DNA from: Gigaspora margarita
Taxonomy: Eukaryota; Glomeromycota; Glomeromycetes; Diversisporales; Gigasporaceae
Length of the DNA: 64,000 bases
Direction: 5' to 3'
Assembly: GCA_009809945.1 (NCBI GenBank)
Contig: WTPW01000026.1
Span: forward strand, 209,830 to 273,829
Shown here: positions 11,461 to 23,260 of the stretch, piece by piece
Numbering within the stretch: the first letter of the stretch is position 1
How the letters are laid out: the number at the start of each line of letters is the position of its first letter
The notes under the pieces: generated by a model
What the model saw: only the letters and a program-made list of their open reading frames with translations
Told to the model about the DNA's origin: nothing
Databases searched by the model: none
Translations under genes and position numbers: made by a program

Positions 11461-12979
11461 TAGTTTTATCAGTGAAATTAAATATTTTGTTTTAATGAAT
11501 TAGCTATAGAGTTATTGGTATACTGATAGGTCTTTCATCTGTTTAATGCAATTATTTGTAAATTGCATAATATGAATTTTATTTTGAAATTGCTATAGAT
11601 TACATAATAATTTTTTTTATATATTTTTTATCTAACTATTAATTTTATCCCGATATTAAATTAACACCACTTTTTAAAGTACATCATAATTAGAAATTAT
11701 TACCTGAACTGGCTATAAACATTACAAATTGGTTATACATTCTTTTTATCATACATCTGCAAATTTGACTCTTTCACATCATTCTTTCCTTTAATGACAT
11801 TTATTTGTCTTTTTCACTTGCTTTACTATATCAGTCATTACATTTTTATATACTAATATATTAAACGAAAGTCTAATTATTAATAAGGTAAATTGATACA
11901 TATGGGCAGATCTGCAGATCACCCCAAAATTTTTGACACACCTAAATTTGATGCATATTGGTGGATCTGCAGAACAAAATAGTGCGTCAGTAATTTAACA
12001 CCCAGATTGACAAACATATCTAATATTGCTTGGAGCTATTACCCAGGCCAGAATATAATTACCTAGGTTAAAATCTTGTACAAGTATCACAATTAGAATG
12101 GAAGGATAAATTTAATACCTTATACGGTATAGCACTGAATCCTGAATCAATCTATTCACAGGAACTCATTCACATTCAGCAACTTAATTTACAAAATGCA
12201 TATCACAGATCTTGGGCTCTCTAAAAAAGTAAAGAAAGAAAAATTTTTGTGGAAATTTACCATATTTAGCATGTAAGATTTTGATGGTCAGATACCTGAG
12301 CATCAAATATTTACAGTCTTGAAGTAATTGCTACAAAGACTTTGAGCAAAGAGCATTTGATGTCAGTCTTGTAAGGTAGATCAAGAATCAAGTGAGAACC
12401 AGAAATTGATAACATAAAGCTTCTTCAGTTCGTATAAATAGAGAAAAATATCAAAGATGTAAAGAAAATGTCCAATCACCATCAAAACAGAGTAATGCTA
12501 ATAGCACCTATATGGTTGGTCACTGTGATAAAATGAAAAAATAGAAGAGAGTCAAAAAAAAAAAAAGCATGGATGCAGACAATAATGAAGAAACAGTGCT
12601 TGAGTGGAATATGAAAAACTTAATAAGCAAAAGGAATAGAAGAACAACAAATAGAAAAAGTGAGTCAGTAAATATTGCTGTCATGCTATATTACTTATCT
12701 AGTAGTGTTCTTCTTCTGATAACTCGTAAGCCATGTAAATACCCTGGTACTGTACTAGGACGTAAATAGGTACTACGCAGAGAAGAAAAAAAATACGAGG
12801 TTATCTTCATATTGAGACATTGGTATTCTTTCTTGAGTTATCAGTATCTTCATTTGTGGTTAGTGTGGACTGCGAATGAAAACTAGCCTACATATTAAAA
12901 TGTTGGTTAGATGAAATTACTTGTGCTGAAAAACTTTGTAACTTGTGAATACAAGCTTTAAGCGATAGACTTTAAACAG
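11461..12979. other. AT-rich DNA, no supported gene
   Basis: A diverged direct repeat (gcagatctgcagatc and gtggatctgcagaac) lies at 11905-11980. Short ORFs near 12569-12769 show no recognisable domain. Weak coding-like words near 12890-12980 may be more of the Sel1/kinase pseudogene that follows. Confidence 0.35.
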
Positions 12980-13440
12980 CTTCAATATGGTATTGGTGTT
13001 AAAAAATGAAAAGAATATTTTTGAACCTTATGCAAAAGCAGCTGAGTTAGGAGATCTGGATGCAATGAATGATATTAGTGATTGTTATGGAATTGGAAGT
13101 TAAGAGAATACTAGATGATGAGAGATCTAGATTATCTTGGATTGATTATGATTAATTCAAGGATATTAGAGAAAAGAAGAATGGAGGATTCTCAGCTGTA
13201 TATAGTGCAATATGGTATAACAAAATTAGTGATAGATAAAAGGAAGTTGCATCTAATGTGGTTCGTGATTCGAACAAGAATGTGCAAGAATTTAATAAAA
13301 CTTTTGATAGTTTTTTTACATTTAGAAGATACTAATCTAATTCAATTGATTGCAATAGTTACAGCAGTTCATCATTTTCTTTTTGATAATATTAGCAGTA
13401 TTTTAATGAGTACTATTAGAAAGTATTCTTTTATTTAAAA
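12980..13440 (+). pseudogene. Protein kinase fragment with an upstream Sel1 repeat
   Basis: Around 12980-13100 the translation reads LQYGIGVKK then, after a frameshift, PYAKAAELGDLDAMNDI, a Sel1-like repeat (AA-LG-x-x-AM core). From 13162 another frame reads DIREKKNGGFSAVYSAIWYN, the glycine loop of a protein kinase N-lobe preceded by a WIDYDQF-like linker. Further on comes EFNKTFDSFF. Frameshifts and stops (TAA after SDR, TAA after FRRY) show decay, and the catalytic HRD and DFG segments are absent. Kinases combined with Sel1 repeats are greatly expanded in Rhizophagus, which is why this copy informs on the host. Activity is excluded. Confidence 0.75.
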
Positions 13441-13610
13441 TACTTATGTTTTTATTATGTAATTGGCAATCATAATATAAGGCATTTTAAAATATATATG
13501 AAAAAATATCATAAAATTCACAATTATAAAAAGTATTAAATAATTATTGGTATTATATAAATAAGCTTACAATTCAAGATTTATGAATTACTAATTTCAA
13601 AATACACACA

Positions 13611-13758
13611 TTCAGACCTCTCTAAGAGCATCCTCTATAATCTCTAAAATGCATGCTCAAGTGCTAGCCCAAATATATATTTGACCCCATAAATGCACTT
13701 TTTTTATTAGTTTCTATATGCATATGGTCCCAAAGGTGTGCACTTAGAAAGGTCTAAC
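13611..13758. mobile_element. Degenerate pogo-like MITE
   Basis: The left end cagacctctctaagagcatc is matched by the inverse complement of the right end (cagttagacctttctaagtg). aaatgca words lie subterminally. TA follows the right end, but the left TA is not clean, so the copy is old. Confidence 0.55.
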
Positions 13759-13759
13759 T

Positions 13760-14250
13760 GTATATCACTAATTTAATTCGAATTAGAAACCTGAATCTTA
13801 ATTCTGAATCACTCTAATTGAATGAATAAATACATAAACTTGAATGGCTTAATTTAATTAAATGTTCCTATTAATAAATATAAAAAAATTAATTAGTGAT
13901 AAATGTATGAAATAAATACATATTATAAAATTTTTATGAATCTAAACAGATCTAAACAGATTATATATATACTTCAAATAATAAGTTCTTACTCACTATT
14001 TTTCTTATTATATATTTACATACTTATTACTATGTTTATTTAATTTCTACTACTTCCTAAAAGTGAGAAATGGGTTTTGAGTAGAAGAAATGGGTTGACT
14101 TATGTTTTGTTGTTTTTTTTAGGTAGGGAAATAGATTTGATGTCAAATTATTTTAATTTTATCCAATCAGCATATGATTTTTTGCAGATCTGTGAATATT
14201 TTAGTAGGTCTAATTCTGCAGTTGGTGTATATGATAAAATAAATTACTTT
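13760..14250. other. AT-rich DNA, nothing supported
   Basis: No feature beyond short duplications (atctaaacag twice near 13945). ORFs here are composition artefacts. Confidence 0.35.
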
Positions 14251-14254
14251 TTCT

Positions 14255-14640
14255 TGTCTCTTTCTTCTTTCAATTTAAACACTAAAATTTCCAATAACCA
14301 AATTGATGAAACTCATAATTATTTTTTTTGTTTTTTTCTCTCAACTAAATACAAAATAACTGATAAACCAATCATTTTTTTTTTGTTTTTTGGATATTCA
14401 TAATCGCTTTTCTTGTTTTTTTCTCTCAACTAAATACAAAATAACTGATAAACCAATCATTTTTTTTTGTTTTTTTGGATATTCATAATCGCTTTTCTTG
14501 TTTTTTTTTCTCTTAACAAATATCTGATAACCCAATTTTTTTTTTCTTTTTGGAAATTTATAATTGCTTTTTGTTGTCTTTTTTCTCTTAATTAAATACC
14601 AAATATTCAATAATTCAATTGTCTTTCTTCTTTTTGGAAA
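14255..14640. repeat. T-rich minisatellite, about 86-bp unit
   Basis: The word ctctcaactaaatac and variants begin at 14337, 14423, about 14510 and 14585, giving periods of 86, 87 and 75 bp, with a diverged unit upstream at about 14262. The two central units are almost identical. ORFs on both strands are by-products of the repeat. Confidence 0.8.
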
Positions 14641-14810
14641 CTCATTTTTGAAAAAAATATGTGTGGTAGAAACACATACAAAATTAATATCATTTCAAAT
14701 TGATGTTCAATTTCGCTATTCATGTCATATCGAAGTACACCAATATGATCATCAATATCTTATCAGCAGAACTGTCAGTCTATTTCTAGTCGACAGAACC
14801 AATACAACTA

Positions 14811-14945
14811 TTCAGTAACCCCACTTTGCAAAAATCACTATCATTCAGAAACTCCACTTTGCAGAAACCACTATCATTCAGAAACTCTACCTCGCAAAAA
14901 CTACTGTTGTTCAGAAACTCCATCTCATCATTCACAAACAACTTC
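14811..14945. repeat. 33-bp tandem repeat, 4 units
   Basis: ttcag starts units at 14811, 14844, 14877 and 14910. The core is aaactccactttgcagaaac. The period is a multiple of three, so it could encode an 11-residue repeat in the following pseudogene, although no continuous frame proves this. Confidence 0.85.
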
Positions 14946-14979
14946 ATGTTACAATATTAATAATAACTATAGTATAACG

Positions 14980-16905
14980 AAACTACAGTTAAAGATCACC
15001 AGCTCCAACTAATGAACATTCTTACCGTTCAAGAAGTCCTGATGCAAAGGATAAAGGTAACTATATATATATATAATATTATAATAAAACTATTGACTTA
15101 CTGATATGGCTAACAAAAATTTTATATGTTAATAGAAATTTCTTTATTAAAAACCACCGTACAAAGTTTGACGAATAAAATTAATAGTCAAAATCTGATA
15201 AATTCAAACCTTTAAGTGATCCACCTATTGAGAATGATAATACTAATGAAATTAATAATTCAGATGATAATATTAATGAAATTAATAATTCAAAATTTGA
15301 TAAATCAAAGGCTTTAAATGAACTGCTAATACTTGTTGAGGATGATGATTTGAATGCATTAAGAGAAACTAGGTTGTCATGCCCAATAGATAACATAGGT
15401 CTTTGCAATTTTGATGCTATTGATACTACTAATATGACCCAAACTGTTGATACTTTTAGAGCTCCTCAAAGTAATTCAAATATTACTACTATTACCACTA
15501 CTGGTGCTAGTAAGCAAGTGAAAAATATTCGTAACATTACTTCAAATTATCAAAGAAAATTTTCTGTCACTCCAGAGCCTCCTACCGAATATAATAGAAA
15601 ATCATGTGATTGTCTGGAAGATATGACACTTGAGCAATATAAAGTCTTCCATGTATGTGACTAATTAAAAATACTATTATTTTGTTATTTAATTTTATTG
15701 TTATTAATAATTTTATTTTAAAATACTAACATTAATGTTATTATTATTTTTATTAAATACTGTTATTATTATTATATTTTTTAATAGGATGAGGAATTAA
15801 TATTTTAGATGGCCTAGATAATGTTCTTTAACTCGACCCAAACAAAAAATGGTCAGAAATTTCTCATCATATGCTTAAAAAAAACTATGCCAGCAATTAG
15901 TACGGGTTTGGAGAATCATTTTAGATATAAACAAACAGAACTTAAGTATGTCCTCCAGCAACTTCACCAGCACCGATGTGAGAAAAGTCTAATAGACCAG
16001 GATCCTGATAAATCAAAGGCTAATAAAAAAGAAAGAGAGTAAACAGGCACCAATCTGAAGTAAGTATTAAGATTGATAAATTATTTCAAAGGAATATTGG
16101 CTCACTGATGGTACTTATAATTAAATATTATTATTTATAGAAAAAAAAGGCAAATTCATAAGTTTAATCATATGATTAATACAAACAATAATAACTTTAT
16201 AGAATTTGTTCCTTCTTTAGATTTTGATAATTTCAAAGCTGACCTTGAAAATATAATTAACAAAGAAGATTTTCATTCTGACGAACTTTTTAAAACAGAT
16301 ACCGAATGTACTAATTCAGAAAAATGACTAAAAATACGACCCAAGGACAAGAAAGATAAGCATGTAATCTGTGTTTATGATAAACTATGGAGATCATGTA
16401 GAGTAAGTAACGTTTTGTTGATAAAACTTTTATTTGGTTTTTTTAATAGTTACCATAAATTATAATTTCTGTAATATTCTATTTGATAATAGGTTAAAAA
16501 GCTTTTGAAAATGGCTAACAAAATAAGTGAAAGGATCTCATATATAAAATGTTCAAGAAAATGATAGTACAATAATAGTAGATGGACGGACAAATCAAAA
16601 CCTCCCACAGATGCACATGCTTGGACAATTTTAGCTTCTTACATTTCTGATAAAGAAAAAGATGAAGAAGTAATTGCAAGTAGTAGTAACAGTGGTGGTT
16701 ACAGTAACAGAGATAGAAGAAGCACCAATACTCCCATATATACTAGCAACAAAGCAGCTGACAACCCATTATGATAACGAAGCACTTGTCAATTACAATA
16801 ATGCCCAGTACAATGAATTCCAAGGCAATTCCAGTGAATCCAATAGCAATTCAGATAAAACTAATGACAATTCCGGTAAAGCCAATAGCAACTCAGATAA
16901 ATAAA
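14980..16905 (+). pseudogene. Unrecognised multi-exon pseudogene
   Basis: Coding-like blocks are separated by plausible GT-AG introns. The clearest is 16401-16492 (aga|gtaagt … ttgataatag|gtt), joining a CVYDKLWRSCR end to VKKLLKMANKISERISY. Others may lie at about 15043-15135 and 15655-15787. Blocks include ISLLKTTVQSLTNKINSQN (coiled-coil-like), an acidic Asn-rich stretch, ALNELLILVEDDDLNALRET and CDCLEDMTLEQYKVFH. After these come LDPNKKWSEISHHML, TGLENHFRYKQTELKYVLQQ, and late in the gene SKPPTDAHAWTILASYI. Frameshifts (including in an A run near 15880) and stops break it, and the tail is Asn/Ser-rich. I do not recognise the family. A Glomeromycotina-specific gene or transposon accessory gene is possible. 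Confidence 0.55.
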
Positions 16906-17700
16906 TAGAATTTCAGATTAGAATTCTTATATAGCTTAAATATGCATCTATTTGCTTTTTGTTTAATGAACAATATATATTGTTACTATCACAAAATAAA
17001 TCACATGTATTGTTGCTATCGCAAAATAAATCAATTTTATAATTGAATTTCAAATTGAATATATACAATACTTTTATAATAAATATAATATAAGTGAAAT
17101 ATAAATTTATTCTGTGAATTAGAAATCTATTTTAAAACAATATAAATTATTATAGTATTATTACCAGCATGCCACTAAGATTATTATAATAACCCGATAT
17201 GTATCCAGTTTTATTGTTATTTAGTAAAAAATAAGATACAAATCGGGTAATCGATATGAATATGATCAGTACCATAAGTAATACCAAATGGTGCCCTATC
17301 TGTGCCAAAGATCTGTTTATAATCAGATACAAATCAGGTAGTTTTAGGCAAAGTATACTGGTAAACTTGTATATCTCTATAATACAAGAATAGGAGATCT
17401 ATTGGGAACCCAATAATTAACTAGTATGAATTCATTTGACTTGTGCTAATTTATCATTCTTCAAAAATTTGCCCAATAATAGTGTTATCTTACAATTTAT
17501 AATCATAATTAGTAGGGGGTTGTCAGCTGAGTTTTAATTCAAGTAAACATGATTATTTTGTAATACATGAAACAATAAAAAAAAGAAATACATTCATAAT
17601 TATAAGAGTTTGTCAAATAAGTAAACTTATTCAAGAATCAAAATATATATACTCTAAAATTTGTAGCAAGTTTCAAAACTATTTTCATCAAAAGAGTTTT
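16906..17700. other. AT-rich DNA with short duplications and a weak dyad
   Basis: A tandem pair (tattgttactatcacaaaat) lies near 16975-17035. cccgatatgtatcc near 17194 is loosely inverse to gatacaaatcggg near 17235. A taagtaaacttattc motif shared with the fold-back families occurs near 17619. No gene. Confidence 0.4.
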
Positions 17701-17704
17701 ATTA

Positions 17705-18012
17705 GTACAGCTTTCTAAAAAAACAATTATTAAAAATTAATGCAGATCTGTGACCCTGCTAGTGATCGTTGAAGAAATTTTTTTAATTTTCTGTGCAGAT
17801 TTAATTTTTTGCACAAATCTTCAACAATTAACAATTCAATAATCTGCGCACATTGAGAAAGTTTTTTTAGTACAGATCTGTACAAATTTCTAAAAAAAAC
17901 AATTATTAAAATTAATGCAGATCTGTGACCCTGCTGGTGATCATTGAAAATTTTTTTTTCATTTTCTGCTAGATTTAATTTTCTGTGCAAATTTTTAATC
18001 AATAATCTGCAG
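17705..18012. repeat. Dimer of a 176-bp repeat, locus 1
   Basis: aaacaattattaaaa recurs at 17721 and 17897 and is followed each time by atgcagatctgtgaccctgc and a T-rich stretch. The same dimer, with a 177-bp period, occurs at 25190-25522. Confidence 0.8.
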
Positions 18013-18018
18013 ATTGTA

Positions 18019-18358
18019 CAGTCAAATCTCTATAAATGCAACCTCTATAAATGCAATACCTCCCTAAATGCACGTTTTTGTCTTGTCTGTAAAAAATTAT
18101 CAGTGATAAATGCATGTTCTATATTCTGTAAATGCACATTTTTCAAATGATTTTCTATATCATGCTACCTCTCTAAATGCACATAGCCAATCAAATGTTA
18201 GTATTTAAGATAGGTTATATAGTTTTAGTAGAAGTTACACAAATTTAATAATCTAATCTTTAAAGTTGCAATTTAATTGCCTCTTCCTAAATGCAATATC
18301 TCCCTAAATGCAAGTTGTAGGCTTGTCTGTACATGTTGTATTTATGGAGGTTTGACTG
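18019..18358. mobile_element. Pogo-like MITE, 340 bp
   Basis: The start cagtcaaatctctataaatg matches the inverse complement of the end (cagtcaaacctccataaata). TA flanks both sides (18017-18018, 18359-18360). Subterminal copies of ctaaatgca occur on both strands. Superfamily assignment rests on the CAGTCAAACCTC-type end and TA target. Confidence 0.85.
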
Positions 18359-18539
18359 TAAAAAGCAAATAATAATGCTAATTTTTTATATATTAAAAGA
18401 ATATATTTGAATATTCATATATTTTAATAATGTAATTTATTACAAATACAATATTGATCAATTATAAATTTCACAAAAAATAATAAAAATAATATATTTT
18501 TATTAAACAAAAATAATATATTTTATTAATAAAAAAAAA

Positions 18540-19035
18540 ACTACCAAACATATTACAAGAAATATCACAAAAACGTCTTAGAAACATCACCATAAAGACA
18601 CTATACAAATACTACACAAATGCTATAAAGACACCACTGCACAAATATCATAAAGAACCACTATACCAACCATAAATGTTAGACATAGTATGACTCTCAA
18701 ATTCAGCAAATTTGCTGCTAATGATGAATATATCCAGTAACGTAAGATGCAACAGCTACCTACCTTGAGCCTAAAAAGAATTAGTATAACATGAACAAGA
18801 TACTGAAAGTAAAAAAAAATGAATATATAACTGTACGCATCAAGACTGGGCAACACCAATGGCAAAAAAAACTTCAAACAATACTCTCTCCATAGTGATG
18901 AAATAGCCTTGACACCAGTGACAAAAGAATACCAGCAACGAAAAAACACTAGTGACAAAAGAACACCAGTGACAAAAGAGCGCCAGCGATAAAAGAACAC
19001 TAGCGATAAAAGAGCACCAGTGATAAAAGAATTCT
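18540..19035. repeat. Degenerate short-unit array (AGAACACCAGTGACAAA type)
   Basis: Units of roughly 18 bp such as agaacaccagtgacaaaa and agaacactagcgataaaa repeat between 18910 and 19035. A looser version (caaatatcataaagacacca-like) fills 18545-18670. The long minus-strand ORF over it (18623-19000) is a shadow of the repeat. Confidence 0.65.
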
Positions 19036-19734
19036 AAATACTATATGAGTAAAGAAAAAATGCTGAAATATATGATACTACACTGCCAATTTCATATTCC
19101 TGGTCAAAGTATATCTACAAGAGAAAAGGTTAATCAAGTCAAAGAATGAAAGCAAGAAAAAAACAAGACAATGAAAGACACTTTCCTTATACTAAACTAG
19201 TACTCTTTGACAACTCCAATCTCAGCACCATTTTATAAAACGAAATGTTGCTTTCCCAATACCAAATTTCAGATTCCCAAGCCTAGTACTATCTCATGTT
19301 CCCGATTGAAGTAACAAAGAAAGGAAAATACTGAAAAAATATTGAAATATTAGGTTAGTAGAAAAAAAATCAAAAATACAGTAAAAAAAAAGTTTATACT
19401 TAACTTGTATAACTAGTAATATAAAATTGTCATAATAGTAATATCTGCTTTAAAAATAACAGATAAAAAAATATAAAAAACATTAAATTATAATAAAAAA
19501 AATAAATTATAAATAAAAAAAAAATAAATTATAATAAAAAAATAAATTATAAAAAAATATAAAATAATTTAAAAAAAACAAATAAAATAAAATATATAAA
19601 TAAAAAAAATAATAATAAAATAATAATAATAGTAAAAAAAAAGTAAATATAGAATAAAAATAAAAAAACTTATAAAACAAATTAAAAAGTTTAAAAAAAT
19701 TAAAAAAAATGATAAAAACAAAATGGATAATATA
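19036..19734. other. Unassigned segment followed by an A-rich tract
   Basis: Nothing is recognisable at 19036-19370. From about 19380 to 19734 the plus strand is almost all A with scattered T, made of taaataaaaa-like words. Confidence 0.4.
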
Positions 19735-20079
19735 AAATGCGCCTATGGTGTTTTATACCATAGGTAAATTAGATTTGCAAATCTGTGTAACAAAAATGAA
19801 AAAATAAATTTTTTATAAAACAAAAAATAAAATTTCATTACCTTGGGGTTAGAGTAAGGCCTGGGATTTTATCAGGAGCATTAGTATATACAAAATTTAG
19901 CAAGAAAATTTTTTTATTAGAGCCCAAAGGTAGTTTCATAAGCAAACTTTTGCGATATGAACATTTTTTTTAAAAAAATAAACAAAAAACCAAAATATTA
20001 TGTTACACCTGATCTTAAATTTTGATTGGCTATTCTAATGGGTCTGTATAACATGGTGTAAAACACCATAGGTGCATTT
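19735..20079. mobile_element. TA-flanked MITE, CCTATGGTGTTTTA family, copy 1
   Basis: It starts aaatgcgcctatggtgtttt and ends with the inverse-complementary aaaacaccataggtgcattt, between TA dinucleotides. It shares the interior (gtaaattagatttgcaaatc and ttttgattggctattctaat) with copy 2 at 24097-24440. Confidence 0.8.
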
Positions 20080-20376
20080 TAGTAGACCCAAAACAAAATT
20101 AAAAATTAAAAAAAAATTTAAAAAGAAAAAATGAAAAAAATAAATAAAAATTAAAAAAAATTAAAAAAATTAAAAAAAAACAAAAATTTATAAAGTAAAA
20201 AAAAATTTTAAAATTAGTAAATAAATGATTAAAAAAAATAAAAAAAAGTAAATATGGAAATATAAAAAAAACATAATAAAAAAAAGTACAGGAATAAAAA
20301 AAATTTAAAATTTAAAAATAAAAAAAAATATATTAAAATAAAAAAAAAGTAGTATCATATACATACGTGCATATAT
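20080..20376. other. A-rich tract
   Basis: Low-complexity aaataaaaa and ttaaaaaaa words continue the A-rich tract broken by the MITE at 19735-20079. No gene. Confidence 0.5.
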
Positions 20377-20442
20377 GAAAATAAAAGTAAATTTCAGTTA
20401 TTCCTTATTATGAGAATAACTAAAAATTTACTTTTTATTTTC
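20377..20442. repeat. Long hairpin at the end of an A-rich tract, copy 1
   Basis: Arms ataaaagtaaatttcagtta and taactaaaaatttacttttt pair around a short ttatgag loop. A near copy lies at 27627-27689, also at the end of an A-rich tract and also preceded by an acgtgcata/cacgtacata word. Confidence 0.75.
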
Positions 20443-20589
20443 ACTATTGTTTTATTTTGAATTTTAAAAAAATAAACTAAAAAAAAATGATAAAATTAAG
20501 AGAATAACTACGCTTAACCGGGGGTGAATCACTGGTTACACATGATCTGCATATAAGTATTAAAAAATTTTTTTTTTGCTTATATTACA

Positions 20590-21835
20590 TTTTTTCTCTT
20601 TTCTAACCAGTTTATTGTGCTATACATCGTGATATTGGGTCACTTATATGAGTATTGGTTTTTTTTTCTATGTTACTTTTTCTTTCTTCTTTTATAGTAC
20701 TAACCAGTATTTTTTTTTAACGTTATATGTTGCGTCATTAGGTTGTCGTTTTGTCATTTTGTCATTCGTTGGTGTAGTTCCTGTTATTGATTCGTCATAT
20801 ACTTGTGCCGTCGTTTATAAGTATAGATTTTTTTTTTGTGCATTTTTGTTTTTACTTTTGTTTTCTTTTTTTCAAGTTACCTTTTATTTCTTTATAGTAC
20901 TAACCAGTCTTTTTTACATTGCAAATCGTGTTCTTAGGTTTTATCAGTTCGTCATTTGTTGGCGTAGTTCATGGTGTTGATTCGTCATATACTGGTGCCA
21001 TCGTTTATAAGTGTAGTATTGTCCTATATCTACTTCTTTTAAGATAGTAGGTAACTAGAGCGACCTTAGACAGTGATCACTTTGTGTAACCTCACTTGTT
21101 ACTGTGATTTAACTAAGTCGAAAGGCGTTTTTCAAGAAAACTTAACAAAGAAGATTTATGGTAATTTGCAATTATGANAGAGGCAACAATTAAAAGTATA
21201 TGAAGATACTAGTAACTGTTTAATTTTTGTAGTAAATAAAGGTTTTATTTATTNAAAGAGTATGAAGACTCGATGTTGAACTTGGGGTCCACATCAGCTG
21301 CTTTTATACATTTTTGTTTTTCACAAATGTAACGGTCTATATCTATTACATGTGTAATAAATGCTATATCTACTACTAATAAAATATATAGTATAAATAA
21401 TATAAATGTAATATATGAAATAAATAATATATGTGGTATAAATAAAATATAGAGTATATATGCTATAAATATGACATGTTTTATAAATGCCATATATGCA
21501 CTTTGGCGCGCAGTAGATCTCCTAGCCAATGAAATTACAGATCACATGATTGATCACTAATTGGTTCCGATCTTGTCACACAGTAGTCGGGTTTGGATGA
21601 TCTTTAGCTCGTTAGAACCGTCTCAGTGAGCTGATTCTAATGGTGGTAGTTTCATTCAATTTGGATCAGTGGATCAAGAGTTATGATCGATTTTGTGTTT
21701 TATAGCAATTTCTATAGGTTAACAGTAGGTTTTCATTGTACATTTTGTTCTTACTTTAGTTTTCTTTTTTTTAAGTTACCTGTAGTACTAACCAGTCTTT
21801 TTTAGCATTGCATGTCGCATCCTTAGGTTTTGTCA
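20590..21835. repeat. Degenerate interspersed repeats (ACTAACCAGT units)
   Basis: ctaaccagt occurs at about 20604, 20700, 20897 and 21787. It is usually followed by a T run and then by gtcattcgttggtgtagttc. The units are separated by a unique block at 21040-21720 that includes TATAAATA-rich words (21360-21480). Confidence 0.6.
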
Positions 21836-22319
21836 TTTCGTCATTTGTTGGTGTAGTTCCTGGTATTGATTTCATCATATATTGCACTATTGCTTGTCAT
21901 GCATTCCTGTGATTTCATTAATGTCTTTGTGCTTGGGGTGTTGTTTTTCATTGGCCACTTACTGTTGTTTTACTGGTAATACCATTTTCTGGAGCCGTCG
22001 TTGATTAGTGTCATATTGCTTCATTAATGGTGACTTTTCTTAGTGCTATTTTTTCAGTAATTAGTAATAGTTTTTTGATGAAGACGGGCTTATGTATTGG
22101 GTTTTGTTGGTGTATTTAAATAGTAAACATTTTTCTGAAATGTTAGGGTTAGGGTGATTCACAATATTGTGCATCTAGTATGTATATTAGGGTTAAAGCA
22201 AAGCGGAGCCAACAGGCGGAGCATAGCTTTGTAGAGAGTTTTGGTGGTTTTAGCGAAAGATGTCTTTGTTAAAATTAGAATTTACATATAATGCTACTTT
22301 AGTTTAGGGTAAAGTTATA

Positions 22320-22470
22320 GGGTTTAATAAATTAAATTTGTTGCGTGATGTTTTAATAATTATATAATTATAACGATTGAGTTATTATAAAGAGGGTTTA
22401 AATAAATTAAACTCATTACGCGATATTTTAATAAATCTGTAATTATGACGTCGAGTTAGTATAAAACGAT
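22320..22470. repeat. Tandem duplication, about 74 bp
   Basis: gggtttaataaattaaa at 22320 and gggtttaaataaattaaa at 22394 each begin a block that continues through gcg(t/a)gat(g/a)ttttaataa. Confidence 0.75.
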
Positions 22471-22654
22471 CTTGCAATATGAAGATGTTGTGTAACCAGT
22501 GATTTTCCCCCAGTGAAAATTAGAAATTCTCTAAAATTAATTAATTATTAAAAAAAAAGAATAAAAAAATATGTTTATTTATTGTTTTGTTTTGTTTATT
22601 GTTTTTCTCGTGTTTTTACTAGCAGGTAGTATTATAGTTATAATTTTAGAGATT

Positions 22655-23037
22655 ATCACAGATTATAATAGGTGGCACTTATTATAATCTGCAAAGATTA
22701 TACTTTTTAAAAATTTGCACAGATTTTTTGGCAAAAATCTGCGAAGAACTACAAAAATCCAAATTTTGAAGATTTTTGCAATTTTTGAATCAACATTCTG
22801 CACTTATTTGATAAATTTGAAGATTACTACAGATTATTAATGGTTTTAATTTTTTGATTCTATTATAATCTGTAAATATTATACTTTTTACAGATTTTTG
22901 GCAAAAAATCAGCGAAGAACTACAAAAATCTAAATTTTGATGATCTTTGCAATTTTTTAAACATAATTCTGCACTTATTTGATAAACTTGAACATTACTG
23001 CAGATTATTAATATTTTTATTTTCCCAATATTATATT
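22655..23037. repeat. Dimer of a 181-bp repeat, locus 1
   Basis: attataatctgcaaag at 22681 and attataatctgtaaat at 22862 mark two units with a 181-bp period. Each contains ctgcacttatttgataaa. The second unit ends ttcccaat, exactly as at the other locus (27700-28086). Confidence 0.85.
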
Positions 23038-23260
23038 AAATTTTTTAAAAAATATATTTAATGAACATAAAAATTAAATGCTAAATAATAAAAAGTTCTC
23101 TAATTTATATAAAATTTTAAAAAATATGCATTTTAATCTCTTGAACATATTTACTTAAGTATTTATAATCAATTTACACAGTAAAATTTGGACTTACTAT
23201 GTATTGACTACTTGTAATTGCTAAAAAACCTCTTTTACTTGAAAATAAACTACCCCAATT
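23030..23260. repeat. Right half of a fold-back element
   Basis: The order of words (aaaaaatatatttaatgaac, ataaaaagttctct, atttacttaagt, cacagtaaaatttggactta, gtattgactacttgtaattg) matches the right half of the complete copy at 53126-53478. The left half is absent. Confidence 0.65.

Larger units (their letters stand above)
20517..22514. mobile_element. Large non-autonomous TIR element, about 2.0 kb
   Basis: accgggggtgaatcactggt at the left is inverse-complementary, with few mismatches, to the right end finishing gtgattttcccccagt. The T-rich interior carries gtactaaccagtctttttt and gtcatttgttggtgtagttc repeats, plus a 74-bp duplication at 22320-22470. ttagggttaggg lies near 22144. I found no clean target duplication and no transposase. 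Confidence 0.6.

Noticed and set aside
18623..19000. 125-residue minus-strand ORF
   Set aside because: It covers a degenerate short-unit array. The residues follow the repeat and show no domain.
21040..21720. Solo LTR inside the 2-kb TIR element
   Set aside because: TATA-rich words and an aataaaggttttattt-like signal are present, but I found no TG…CA ends and no target duplication.
22655..23037. The 181-bp dimer as a Helitron end
   Set aside because: No TC…CTRR ends, no terminal hairpin at the correct place and no AT target preference could be shown.
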